A stretch of DNA of 64,000 bases from positions 17,104,001 to 17,168,000 of the forward strand of contig NC_090697.1 in the NCBI RefSeq assembly GCF_040954835.1. Reading direction: 5' to 3'. Positions 23,801 through 33,629 of the stretch are shown in pieces (within the stretch, counting starts at the first letter, position 1; each line of letters starts with the position of its first letter). This stretch comes from Lepisosteus oculatus (Eukaryota > Chordata > Actinopteri > Semionotiformes > Lepisosteidae). Under the pieces are notes generated by a model. It saw only the letters and a list, made by a program, of their open reading frames with translations, was not told the DNA's origin and did not search any database. The translations under genes and the position numbers were made by a program.

Positions 23801-26800
23801 ACCACAGGAGCAGGGTTGCTTACTTCTGGTCACGTGAATCTCAGAAGACTCTGGCAAGTCTCTCGCAAGACTCTAGTAAGAGAGAGATGTGCTGGAAGAA
23901 GTAAGGCAAAAAATAAAAATGAGCCAAATAAATAATGACTCAGGCACCTCCCTAAGAGGTACAGTAACAGCAATTTGCCAGAAAGGGAGCAATTATGTCT
24001 AAATGAGTAGCATTTGGGAAGGTATTAAAGTACATGTACATTTGAGGGGGGGTTCTGTCCAATAGACATCATGTTCGTAAGACTCCATTTAGTCATTGTT
24101 TGCAAGCCTAGATTTACTTTTATTTGTTTTGCAGTGTGTACAACGAACACATGAGATGGGTCTTCAGTGATGGCACAGGCCTTCTTCAGGATCTGCTGGT
24201 GATATATCTGTGCCAGGAGTCTTACAGGCTGAGCAATGATTTTAGAGCTGAGGTTTAAAACATGTTCAAGGTTTTTTTTCTCTTTTTCACTGAGTAAAGT
24301 GAACCAACAGAAGAAAAAGTAAAAATACCTTTGATAAAAGATCTATAAAATGTTGAAAGAATCATTTTTTAACTCAAGAGGAACTCATACCATATAAGCA
24401 CTACTGATATTTCTTCACAGTGATATCCATGTTCTCAGTGAACTTAAGTTTATTGTCAAACACAGTGCCCAGAAATGTGTTACTGTTAACCATACCAACA
24501 GATTCACCATGTATTGTTGTGGGAACGATATTGGTTTGTTTTTGAAAATCACAAGTCATTTCTTTTGCTTTTGTTTTTCTCCAGGTAGGAAGTATCACAC
24601 CAGTTGAAAAATTCATCCAGAATGGGTTCATGTGTTTTTTGTATAAATTTAATCCCCTCTTAGCTACCAAAATATAGACAATATTTGAATTTTATGTTTT
24701 CATATCATGCTAATGCATGCTTAACACTCAAATGGGACTTGAAGGATTCAAAGCAAAAACCAGATCAGAAATTCAGTAAAGTAGAAAACAGGTTTTGTCA
24801 TGTACTGTAGCACTAGGCAACGGACGGCAGGACACTGTGTGTGGCTATTCTGGTAACTCTGGTTCTATGCCAAATCGGGGGACGAAGAAGTTATCTTGGA
24901 CAAAAGCTAGGAGGTCAAAACTTTGGAAGGTTCAGAGAGCAGAAGGTACAAAAAGGGGTGGCGAAGTTGTAGTAGAGGGCGAGAGCTTGGGGTCAGAAGC
25001 CAGGAAGGTTCCGAGGAGGCGATGCACCAAAACGGGAGGCGAAGTCGAGGACGTGAGCGGAGAGTCGAAATGCCGGGAGAGTAGTAATCTTTAGGGAAAA
25101 GGGCTGGGAACGTACAAGTACAGAGCTCAGGGAGGAAACCTCAATAGTGAGCAAGGAAAGGAAGACGAGAGGATTTTAGTAGTGATGAGTTAATTGGTGC
25201 ATGGGCATTTAGGGAGAGTAGAGCTCGTGGAAATGTGGTAGCGCTTGCATGCCTGCGTGTGATTCGTGACAGGTTTCCACTCTAGAGGCAAGATCTACAA
25301 TCTCATCTACTTAACCTCCCATTACCTCAACTAGGGTGAAAGTACTTCCTGACCCACCTCCACAGTCCCCCTTTGTAATGGACATTTTAATCTTTGCTGG
25401 AAGTTTCTGGTTAAAGGGGTTGAAAGAGCACACTTACTGTACAAATAAAGAAGAAGCCTGAACAAAGATTCACAACACCTTATGGAGTGTGTCTGAGAGT
25501 CACATATTTCTTTGGTATAATTATTGTATCCGAAAAGATTACTTTGCCACTTTGGGTTCAGGAGCTTGAGGCCAAAATAATCACAGCCCTTATTTACAGT
25601 ACCTGCACTGATTTCTTGATCCCATATCGGTAGAGTGTGGCTTGGTGCTCAGAGTTGTGGAATAGGATGTCATAGGTGACCATCTTTCCCATGGCCTCAT
25701 CTATCTCAGGCTTGACTTGAACGTAAAAATCGCGGGGTGCATGCTCGTCATCTAGATAATTGTTTACTTTGTATTTCTTCCCGACAACATCAATAGGGTC
25801 AATTTTAATGGTTGACTTCAGTGCCCTGCCAAATAGAAGGATCTTTGAATCTGAATCTGTGGAAGAAAACGAATATTTTTAATACTCAATGTACAGTAGA
25901 ACTGGTGTCTGTCCCATTGCCTTTAAAAGCTCTGATTGGTGGGAAAAATACGCCAACAACTTTTGTGTGTACTGAAAAAACAGTAAATGATTTACAGTAT
26001 TACATCAGTCATCCCAGTGCCAGTTGGAAGTTGTAAGAAACAAAAAAAAAGTCAATAATAATCACCATATAACTAAAATATTTCTCAAATGGTGTCTTCT
26101 TAAGGGTGCAAAGAAGACACAAATCTGGTTTTATTTAATTAATAATAAATACCAGCATACTGTATGTAAACTACATATAACAAATAGTGTAAAAGTTACA
26201 TCATTCAGTTACATCATTCTGTACGTGACATTACTTCTGAGTTCAGCTCAGAGTAACTTACCTCGAGAAGTAAAGTGTGCCACATAGGGGACTCCATCTC
26301 TCTCACCATAATAAATTCCAAAGTGGGAAAAATGCTTCGACCGTGGAAACTCAATTATGTCTCCTGGATGTAGCTCCGGATGGGAATTGTGCTGCAGCAG
26401 GAGAACAGGAAATTACTAAAGTGAGACATCAAACTATCTTCAGAAAGGCCATTTTCAAGTGAGTTTGAAGAACATTTTAAAACAAAAAACTAGCTGCAGC
26501 TATCAGTTTATTTTAGAATCAAGATTTCCTTTTTCAATCAAAAGTTCACTTTTAGCAATATTTAAATGAACTTGTACCATCGAAGGGATGAAATCGTTTA
26601 CAAGCTGAAAAATCTCCCTCCAAACTCTTAGTGAAAAGTCTAGTTTGTGATTTAATTTTGTATTTGTAAATCCAAATAAGGATAGTAGAGATTGATGAAA
26701 TAGTTCAAGTTCAAGTTTATTGTCATTATACTCATATACTGTACAGGTATATGGTATAACGAAATGCTATTTAGCTAGCTCTCAGACAATAAGTAGTACA

Positions 26801-29467
26801 AAAAAACAACAATACAGTTGTATAATAAAAGAAAGACAGAGACAACCGGCAATGTGCAAAAACAACAAAAAGGTATCAGGTAATGTGCAAAAACAACATC
26901 AGATGTGCAAAAACATGCATCAATAGAATTAAATAAAAGGATAGAAATAGAGTTCATATCCACCCATCTATCCATTTTCTAAGCACTTAATTCGATTCCG
27001 GGTTTCAGGGAAGTTGGAGGCAACCCTGGCAAGCAACGAATGCAAGGTGGGTACACCCTTGGCACAATGCAGGGCACACACACAAGCACGAACACACTAA
27101 CCTACCAGTATGTCTTTGAACCACTGGAGGAAACCAGAGCACCCGGGGGAAACCCAGGTGAACATGGGGGGAAAATACATGGAGTAGGAGACAGCAGTGC
27201 TAACAATTGTGTTTTACGGATGGAGCAGTGGCTCTGTGGCTAAGGATCTGTGCCTGTGACTGGAAGGTTGCTGGTTCAAATCCTGTGGCTGGCAGAGGAA
27301 TCCCCTGCGCAAGGCCCTTAACCCCAGATGCTCCAGGGGTGCCGTACAATGGCTGACCCTTTGCTCTGACCCCAGGCTTCTCTCCCTGTCTGTGTCTTGT
27401 GGAGAAAAGCTGGGGTATGTGAAAAGATGAATTCCTATTGCAAGAAATTGTATAGGGCTAATAAAGAAACATTATTATTAGAGTTCATTTGTTTTTAAAT
27501 CTATGACTGCAAAACCACAAGGTTTTGGTGTTGGCCACATGAGAAAACCATGCAGGTGAGGTCCAAGAGGCTCCTCTTTTGGAGCTCAAACTTTCTTTGT
27601 CATTGGGTGGGAGGGGGGGTCCAGCGATGGTGTGCTTCCTCTTCCAGTGGAATGAAAGAACGTTCTTGTCAAGGAAGCACTGAGGTCTCCTAGGGTAGTC
27701 CACATCCCGTCCCTACTAGGAAGCCCTACTATTAACCCCTTCTATGAACAGGAACTAGGCCTGTTCATGCGTCTTGCTTCATAATCAAATACAGCTATTA
27801 CATGATTATAGATTGGCTGGTGTGTTGTATTCCTGAATGGTCTATTAAACTCAATTTGACAGTAAAGTCATCTTGAAAACGACCTGAGGTGTGTATAGGA
27901 GTCATATTACTGACAAAAAGCTGACACATTACAAACAGTTTTTGTGTATTTCCTTCTGTATGTCCCGATGAACCACCTACAATTGTTTCAAATTCTATTA
28001 TATCGTTACACATGAAGGAAATTGGTCAAATATGAAATTCTTGGTTTACCCCCAAATGCAAACAATGTCAGACATGGTCCATTGGCTACAGCAGGTGATG
28101 TACAATAAAAATACATGAACTTTTGAAGAAGTGAATCTACAGTGCTGACAGCTGCGTGTGAAATGCAGCAGCCCATGAATTAACCATGTCAGAATTTTTT
28201 GGAGTGTCAGCATCGTCATGGATAATCAGCCCCAATTCCATGAGATACAATCTTCTATAACACAAAAGCAAACCTTAGCTGAATATATGTTTGTATATAT
28301 AGAGCCCTTCAAATGCAAAAGGAAAGTGTCTAAATATTTTATACTCTTTCTATTGTAATGCTTAAAACCGCATGTCACCATATATGGTGTCTTAATTATG
28401 TAGTAAGAATGCATGGTTGTATGTCTCTACAATATTATTACTGTAGAGTAAGAGGAGATCAGACACTGGTAGGTGGAAAATCCAGAAATATGCCATCTCT
28501 GTTATTCAAATGTTAATTAGGCTTGCAAAATGTAAATGCTACTGATTTGACTATGCACTATAGACCAGATTTTTCTGAAGTACTGTCAGTAAATCAGTAA
28601 ATCCAATCCAAAGCCCCTGAAAAGTCAGACAAATAATCATCATGCAGCAGTACTGCACAGGTCATTGTAGTTTGTATATAAACAACACAATCTTGATTAT
28701 GGCCGGAGAGTTTTTCCAGCATACATTGGAAGCCTGAGTTACTCTGTTGATGGAAACGAGTTAGAGACAACTGTAAAGCCTGTAAAGAAGAAATCTTTCG
28801 AGGAAAAGAAATGGCCACGACTGATACATTGCCCTTGAAATAAAACATTTATACACTGTATCAAAACAATCAAAATCTCTGTTTTCATGGTTCTGTATTG
28901 AATTGTCAAATCAATTCTTAAATGTTACTGCTTCGTAAATAGTCAACATTTAGAGAGAACTCTGGGTCCTGAATCTTCATCAACTATACTTTATGCCACT
29001 GTCCAACTATATGGCCTCCCCGGAAGTAAAAGCAAAAAACGACAAACGATAAAATTTAAACATTGTTTTTTAATATTACCTTTTTAAACTGCTGTCTGGG
29101 TTATTGAAATACAGTACTTGCATGCAACAGTGTATTTAATTTGTATATGTTTTACTGCTTTTTTTCCCAAAGAAAAAACATTTGAGTTGGCTATGTTGTT
29201 TATAAAGAAGTAATGTCTTTGCTCAGATATTAAATGTCCTCCAGCTGGAGCCATCTTCTGGAGCCACTGCATTTAATTCCTTTAGAGTATACATTATACT
29301 GTACTTCTTTTCACTAGTCTTTCAGTGTGTTCCTGCAATACAGACTGTGGCATTGCAACAATTTCATTTAGTGTTTTGTGTATGTTCTTTATAATTTATT
29401 TTCCATCCTAGTTAGGCTGTTTGTACATAAAAATCAGAATATTAATTTGAATTCCTACCAGTCCCAT
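20778..29467 (-). CDS. PLAAT/LRAT-like (HRASLS family) protein with Ser at the catalytic Cys
   Basis: PLAAT proteins are small phospholipase A/acyltransferases of the LRAT and NlpC/P60 superfamily using a His-His-Cys triad. Joining minus-strand exons 29467-29459 (coding part), 26391-26262, 25856-25603 and 20843-20778 gives 153 codons with stop, in frame throughout. Seen: HPGDIIEFPRSKHFSHFGIY (first active-site His at about residue 26), YVAHFTSR (second His, about 42), YKVNNYLDDEHAP (PLAAT-type VNN region) and FHNSEHQATLYRYG. The family motif is NCEHFV-x-LRYG, so the catalytic Cys is Ser here (residue 115, codon TCT at 25653-25651) and the following FV is QA. The usual C-terminal membrane helix is absent; the protein ends WKDLFEKKKM. 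The start MGLHNS would fit N-myristoylation. An upstream in-frame extension into another exon cannot be excluded. Likely a pseudoenzyme, or altered activity; not visibly a broken gene. Confidence 0.85.
21440..21712 (-). repeat. tRNA-derived SINE (family A), minus strand
   Basis: In reverse complement it starts GTGGGGTGGAGTAGTGGTCA (pol III A box) and has GGTTCAATTCC (B box), followed by CTGTGTGGAATTT and a body with GAGTGTGTCTGTG. It shares its body (CACACACAGACACA, TGTGGGAGGAAAC) with copies at 27, 36.6 and 37.8 kb. Confidence 0.75.
22925..23190 (+). repeat. CR1-like LINE 3' fragment
   Basis: Reads roughly 'ENRKYIFT...PGYMKEATKSVSSF' and 'LNQLATNIQTH', then CACACTAGATGGGG, which resembles the ORF2 end and the 'GATGGGCCGAATGGCC' box typical of fish CR1-like LINEs. 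Heavily mutated. Confidence 0.55.
24105..24675 (-). pseudogene. LINE ORF2 fragment (Rex1/CR1-like reverse transcriptase C-terminal part)
   Basis: On the minus strand, 24670 to 24400 reads WRKTKAKEMTCDFQKQ, then IHGESVGMVNSNTFLGTVFD and NKLKFTENMDITVKKYQ. This matches the thumb region of fish non-LTR reverse transcriptases (TKEM--DFR, FLG---D--L-W--N). Further along, 24260-24110 reads QILKKACAITEDPSHV, matching the C-terminal A-I--DPSH block. The order fits a single element with an internal loss. No intact ORF. Confidence 0.7.
24796..25271. mobile_element. Solo LTR with perfect 5-bp target duplication
   Basis: Starts TGTCATGTACTG and ends GATTCGTGACA, giving TG...CA ends and matching short inverted ends (TGTCAYG/CGTGACA). 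GGTTT precedes (24791-24795) and GGTTT follows (25272-25276). Length is 476 bases. No internal coding sequence, so this is an LTR left after LTR-LTR recombination. Many CpG dinucleotides remain, suggesting a fairly recent insertion. The orientation is uncertain; I saw no clear AATAAA on either strand. Confidence 0.85.
25603..25856 (-). CDS. PLAAT-like exon with the NSEH (Cys to Ser) motif
   Basis: Acceptor TTCCACAG; donor GTACTG. After completing an Asp codon it encodes SDSKILLFGRAL, KKYKVNNYLDDEHAP and MVTYDILFHNSEHQATLYRY, ending GIKKSVQ. This is the catalytic C-terminal half of the LRAT-type domain, with serine in place of the nucleophile cysteine. Confidence 0.9.
26262..26391 (-). CDS. 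PLAAT-like exon with the His box
   Basis: Acceptor GCTGCAG; donor GTAAGT. Encodes HNSHPELHPGDIIEFPRSKH, then FSHFGIYYGERDGVPYVAHF and TSR. PGD-IE, H-xx-IY-G and the second His are the conserved N-terminal part of PLAAT/LRAT proteins. The loop between the two histidines is about four residues longer than in PLAAT3. Confidence 0.9.
26700..26930 (-). repeat. L2/Rex-like LINE 3' end
   Basis: TTCAAGTTTATTGTCATTAT followed by ACGAAATGC is the reverse complement of the fish LINE tail 'GCATTTCGTTAT...ATGACAATAAACTTGAA'. Three copies of ATGTGCAAAAAC lie at its other end. It sits in the intron between the first and second PLAAT-like coding exons. Confidence 0.65.
26955..27205 (-). repeat. tRNA-SINE family A 3' part, minus strand
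   Basis: Shows CATCTATCCATTTTCTAAGC, GGGTACACCC, GGGCACACACACAAGC and CTGGAGGAAACCAGAGCACC in the order expected for the reverse complement of this family. The pol III head is missing or degraded. Confidence 0.65.
27213..27480 (+). repeat. tRNA-derived SINE (family B)
   Basis: Begins GGAGCAGTGGCTCTGTGGCT (A-box-like TGTGGCTAAGGATCTG) with B box GGTTCAAATCC at about 27272-27282. A unique body with CAAGGCCCTTAACCCC follows, then an AATAAAGAAACATTATTATT tail. Clearly distinct from family A. The B box is intact, so this copy may keep some pol III promoter activity. Confidence 0.8.
27481..29458 (-). other. PLAAT-like gene intron, unique part
   Basis: AT-rich, between the SINE and the first coding exon of the PLAAT-like gene. 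I see no recognisable gene, RNA or named repeat here. Confidence 0.6.
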
Positions 29468-29509
29468 TGGGTTTAAGAAAACTTCAGTCCGTTCCTGGTG
29501 CTTATTCCA
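29459..29509 (-). CDS. PLAAT-like first recognised exon (start codon at 29467)
   Basis: Acceptor TTTTCTCTTCAG at its 5' side and donor GTAGGA. Only the last nine bases, ATGGGACTG, are assigned as coding and join in phase 0 to HNSHPELHPGD. The exon is open in this frame to its 5' end (NKHQERTEVFLNPMGL), so translation might begin further upstream. The Met was chosen because it gives a typical short PLAAT N-terminus. Confidence 0.6.
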
Positions 29510-31320
29510 CTGAAGAGAAAATAATTACTGTTTCACCCTTCAAAGATTTGAAAAGTTCTACAGAAGAGGAAGAAAAGCCCTTTTACATTGAAGTGAGAGA
29601 TGGGTGGGGGTTTCCCTCCACGCATGCAAGGGCATCATTTAAATAGATATAGGCAGGCTAATTTTAGTAGAATGTTCACAGATCAATGCAAGAGAATAAC
29701 ATTCTCGTGATAATAAGGACAGTATGCTCGTTGACATCATTGAGAGAGAACATGCGTGCCCTCCAATTTGTAGTAACCTCTACCACAAAGAGAGACTCTT
29801 AATTGTCTTTTTTTCTTCTGTTTTTACTGTATAACAATATAAACATATTGGATGAACAACCAAGGATGAATATCCTATGCACACCTAGCAAATCATTATG
29901 GGCTTTTTGACTCCTCGTTTGCAGTGTTCAGATATTCAGTTACTACTGTATATTGTATAACGGCAAATGTTTCAGTGGTAATAAATTGTAACCTAGCGAA
30001 AAGAAACATGTTCAGTTTAGTTTTGAACAAGAAGAAGAAGCAATCTCTGTAGGACTTAAAGAAGAGGGTGTCAGAGTGAAGGTTTACCAATTCTGAGACA
30101 GTGTAGTTCAATTTTACCTTTTTCTAGGCACTGTTTACAAGCATCCAAAACTCAGACACCGTTTTGTATGATATACTCTTCCAATTCTTAATATTTAATT
30201 GGACACATATATGGCATGCTATGAAATTTGCTTAATAACCAATGTAACCATGGGAGATTGTGCATAACAAAAAGAAAAAAAGTCATCTTTAATAGTTGCA
30301 AAAAGAGATTCACATTTCCAAGAAAGGTACCTATTGTATTTCACTAGGAATGACAACGCCCAAGATCAAAACTTAATGAACTGTTGAAATTTGGCTTAAC
30401 CTGCTTGGCTGAGGGTCTACCTCCTGGCCATAGGACGAAGAGGCCAGGACCCCCAAAAAGAACCAAGCGGGACCCCAAGCCACCAATGCAGAATTTGGAG
30501 GAACCTGAAATGGTCTGTGACACATGGATTAATGTGGCAGTAGGGTGGTTAGAGTGCCTGTCTGTGTTCTGTATAGGTTTACTGTAGGGAAGTCTGATTC
30601 TGTTGGCGTAGGCTGGTCTCTTATTATAGGTACGCGTCGAGGCGTTGACGGAAGGGAATTTAAACGAACACGGGGTCTAAACGATGAGAAACCGTGTACG
30701 CTTTTTGTAGATGGGAAAGCAAATCTAAAAACTATTAAGAAAACTAATGCTATTAGTGGATTGGGTTAGTGGTGCTGGTGTTATCTGGATGGGTACTGGC
30801 CAATCTTTGCGATTGTGTTCCCCAAAAGCAGTAATGAAAATTGGAGACTTCTGCACTTGATTCACACGGTGATCAGGAGGAGAGATGGAGGTAGACAGTT
30901 GCAGCTAGGCCTTTTGTAGCCGTTAACTTTGATGAGGGTTTCCTGGACAGACGGAGTGGCCGGCTCGAAGGAAATGCAGAGGCGTGTAAACCTTTTGGCA
31001 AGTGACACCTTTGCTATCTGACGATAAATTAAGTGTGAGGAACTAACTGCTAGGACTCTTATGGACTCTGGAACTGGGTAGCAAGCTTTGATGGCCTTAT
31101 GACAGATCCATGTGGGCACTGTGGAGAGGAAAACAAAAACTCCCATTAAGAGAAAATAAACCTCTGGGGGGTTAAGTGTGTGGATATTACGTGAAGTGAG
31201 AGCAGTACTGGATCCAAGAAGTAGTGGTGAGGAGTGGGAGAAATGATCCCGGTACTGAATTGGACATCGGGGATAGGGACTTGAGTCAATTAGTTCCTAA
31301 CTACCAAACAAAATAAATTA
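29510..31320. other. Intergenic; includes CpG-richer unclassified block 30380-31310
   Basis: 29510-30380 is AT-rich with nothing recognised. From 30380 to 31310 the G+C and CpG content rise (for example GGTACGCGTCGAGGCGTTGA near 30630). Short open frames resemble no family I know. It could be part of an unrecognised retroelement or an old gene fragment. Confidence 0.4.
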
Positions 31321-31825
31321 GCTTAATGGCCTCCACTTGTTTCTCTTCCCCTTTGTTTTTTTTACCTTTTAAACGGACTTAATCTGGGGCTGAAGTGTTT
31401 TATGCCACATATTTTCTGTAACTCATGCTTTTTTTACTTCATTTTGGTTGTTCATTTTATCTCAGGAAGCTTTATGTTTATCAAATGGTCAAAAGAAGAG
31501 ATACAATTGCTGCTAAAGAACATTAGTTCATTACTATTATTTTACATAATGCTTCACAGTTTTTAAACAATAATGTTTTCTATTGCCTAGCTGATGCTAA
31601 TACCCATTCCAAATACTGTTTGTTTATGAGTTATGAGTTTCTTCAATGTGGAAGGTTTACTGAATGAACAAGGTCCCTTTTAGAATGGGAACCCATGGTG
31701 ATATACCGGTCCTTATCTTCAAGTTTGCATTCCAATACCAGTGTGTCGGCATTAGACAATATACAATTTTATTAATATAGTGCCAAATATATCTGTATAA
31801 ATATACAGTTTATTGGTATGAATAT

Positions 31826-32240
31826 TGTTACAACCATCGGTCCTCATCGGCTTCAGCGCTTACCTATAAACTACAACTACAACTACGTGCCGCCACACGT
31901 GTTGACTATCACCCACGGCGGTTCCTCATCAACTCCTATCGAGTACACTATCCAATCCTGAGTAGTACTTAAACCTTCTGTATGCACTACTCTAGGCTAG
32001 TTTCTTGTCTTGAGCCTCTACCTCGCATATTCAACTGCCTTCTCTGATCGTCTCTTCTGGATTTAGACCTCTCTGCCTGTTCTTTTACCACGACTTTGCC
32101 TAACGGATTGGATTTCTTTGAGGACTCCCTTGGATTCTGACCCCCATTTCTCGTTCCTGGACCTGGACCCTATTGTGCCTATTGTCTCCACCCTCTCTCG
32201 AACACTCTCTCCTCTCCGCAGAGGTTTCTAAGATATTTCA
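31826..32240. repeat. Possible LTR-like fragment
   Basis: Begins TGTTACAACC and is pyrimidine-rich and CpG-richer than its surroundings (ACGTGCCGCCACACGTG, CCTCTCTCGAACAC). The composition resembles a fish retrotransposon LTR. I found neither the matching CA end nor a target duplication, so the boundaries are tentative. Confidence 0.3.
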
Positions 32241-33316
32241 CCTTGGCTGCCCAAGCAAATAAGCCTGTGGATAATCATTCACACAGGGATTGCAAAAAAT
32301 ATTCATTGTAAAACGGTTAAAATAGAGTGACTGTAATACAGTCTCATACAACTACTCCAACGTTCATACACTCAGCAGACAAGTAAATATTCTTTCTTGA
32401 ATTAAACTTTAATTTAATTTACTTTATAATTTATTTGGGATTACAGCTAAATTCCCGGGGGTTACAAAATGAACATTGAATGTATCCTCGTTCTTGGCAA
32501 AATCTTGTTCAGCATTGTGGACAAAGAAACAGTAGAGAATGTTTCTACCTTGTCTCACACTGATGATAGCTCCTTTATTGGGAAACATGCTCAAAATCTG
32601 ACTCTGGTCTAGCCACAAATTAGATTTAGATTACAAGGCACTTAGAAAGTCTGCACACCTGTATTTTTTAGCTGCTACTCTGAATATTCTGTGATATTCA
32701 GTTGTGTCGACAACAGTCCAACTGCATTTTGCTAATTGGACAGAATTATAGCTGGGAGCTCTTCTCAAAACTTATTGTGTGGCAGAGAAGTCTTAGGCAG
32801 AATTTTGTTTATAAAGGTCAGTCCAGCAGTTACTTTAAGATAACTTTGTTCTAGATACAGGTAGGATATTTGTGGTAGCAGTGACTGGTTAGTTAGCTGT
32901 CAAAGAGATTAGACCATGAGCCTGAAATGCATCCCAAATTGCTGTGCAGAACTTTTCAAGTCAAATGATCACAGGAGGTGATTAGTTCTGGAGTCAACAT
33001 GTGTAGTTTTCTCTTAGGTAAGATTGTCCACATTAGTAGATCCCTCTGGTCATAAATCTGTGGATTTATGACGGGTGACTTCCATCTAGACAGGCATCGC
33101 TGTTGGCAGTTCATCATTGGAGGTGTCACGATGAGTCCAATTTGTGATGTCCTGGTTAGCGTCAATGAATTAACTCATCAATTGTCAGTCTCCCATGTCC
33201 CCAACATTTCTAAGAACTTCCTCAAAGGAGATAAGCAGTTTCAGGTTGATCTTCTATTTGTACTGGGAGAATTATTATTGATCTGTTCCTGAACACTTCA
33301 TCCTAACGACAATAGT
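32241..33316. other. Intergenic sequence without recognised genes
   Basis: AT-rich; short open frames only. Nothing recognisable. Confidence 0.5.
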
Positions 33317-33321
33317 CTAAG

Positions 33322-33620
33322 TGTCACGCCCTCTACAGCTAGAGGGCGCTCCTACTCTGTCCTGTCCCTAGTTTCCCTTGTCCTTCCGGTGTGTCTATAT
33401 ATTTCCAGGTCACTCTTTCCTTCTTACTCAGCATTGAGGGCTCGGATGTCTTGAGACCCGCCTAGCACCAGGTCGTCTCTTCCGCAGCCTGAGGACATAG
33501 GTTTCTACCCGACATTGTCTGACCAGCTGAGCCCGGGCTAACCACCGTTTTGCCACTACACATAGGTCTTTTTTTCGGTCTCCTGCCATTCCATGGCATG
33601 CCTTTCCAACATCAATGACA
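33322..33620. mobile_element. Solo LTR with perfect 5-bp target duplication
   Basis: Starts TGTCACGCCCTCTACAGC and ends ATCAATGACA, flanked by CTAAG on both sides (33317-33321 and 33621-33625). Length is 299 bases. A dyad GCCCTCTACAGCTAGAGGGC lies right at the left end, and TCTATATATTTCC could be a TATA box for the plus orientation. No internal genes. Confidence 0.83.
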
Positions 33621-33629
33621 CTAAGCCTT

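Larger units (their letters stand above)
20844..25602 (-). other. PLAAT-like gene intron with repeats
   Basis: A 4.8 kb intron. Besides the tRNA-SINE, LINE fragments and solo LTR listed separately, it is AT-rich with no recognised gene. Confidence 0.7.
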
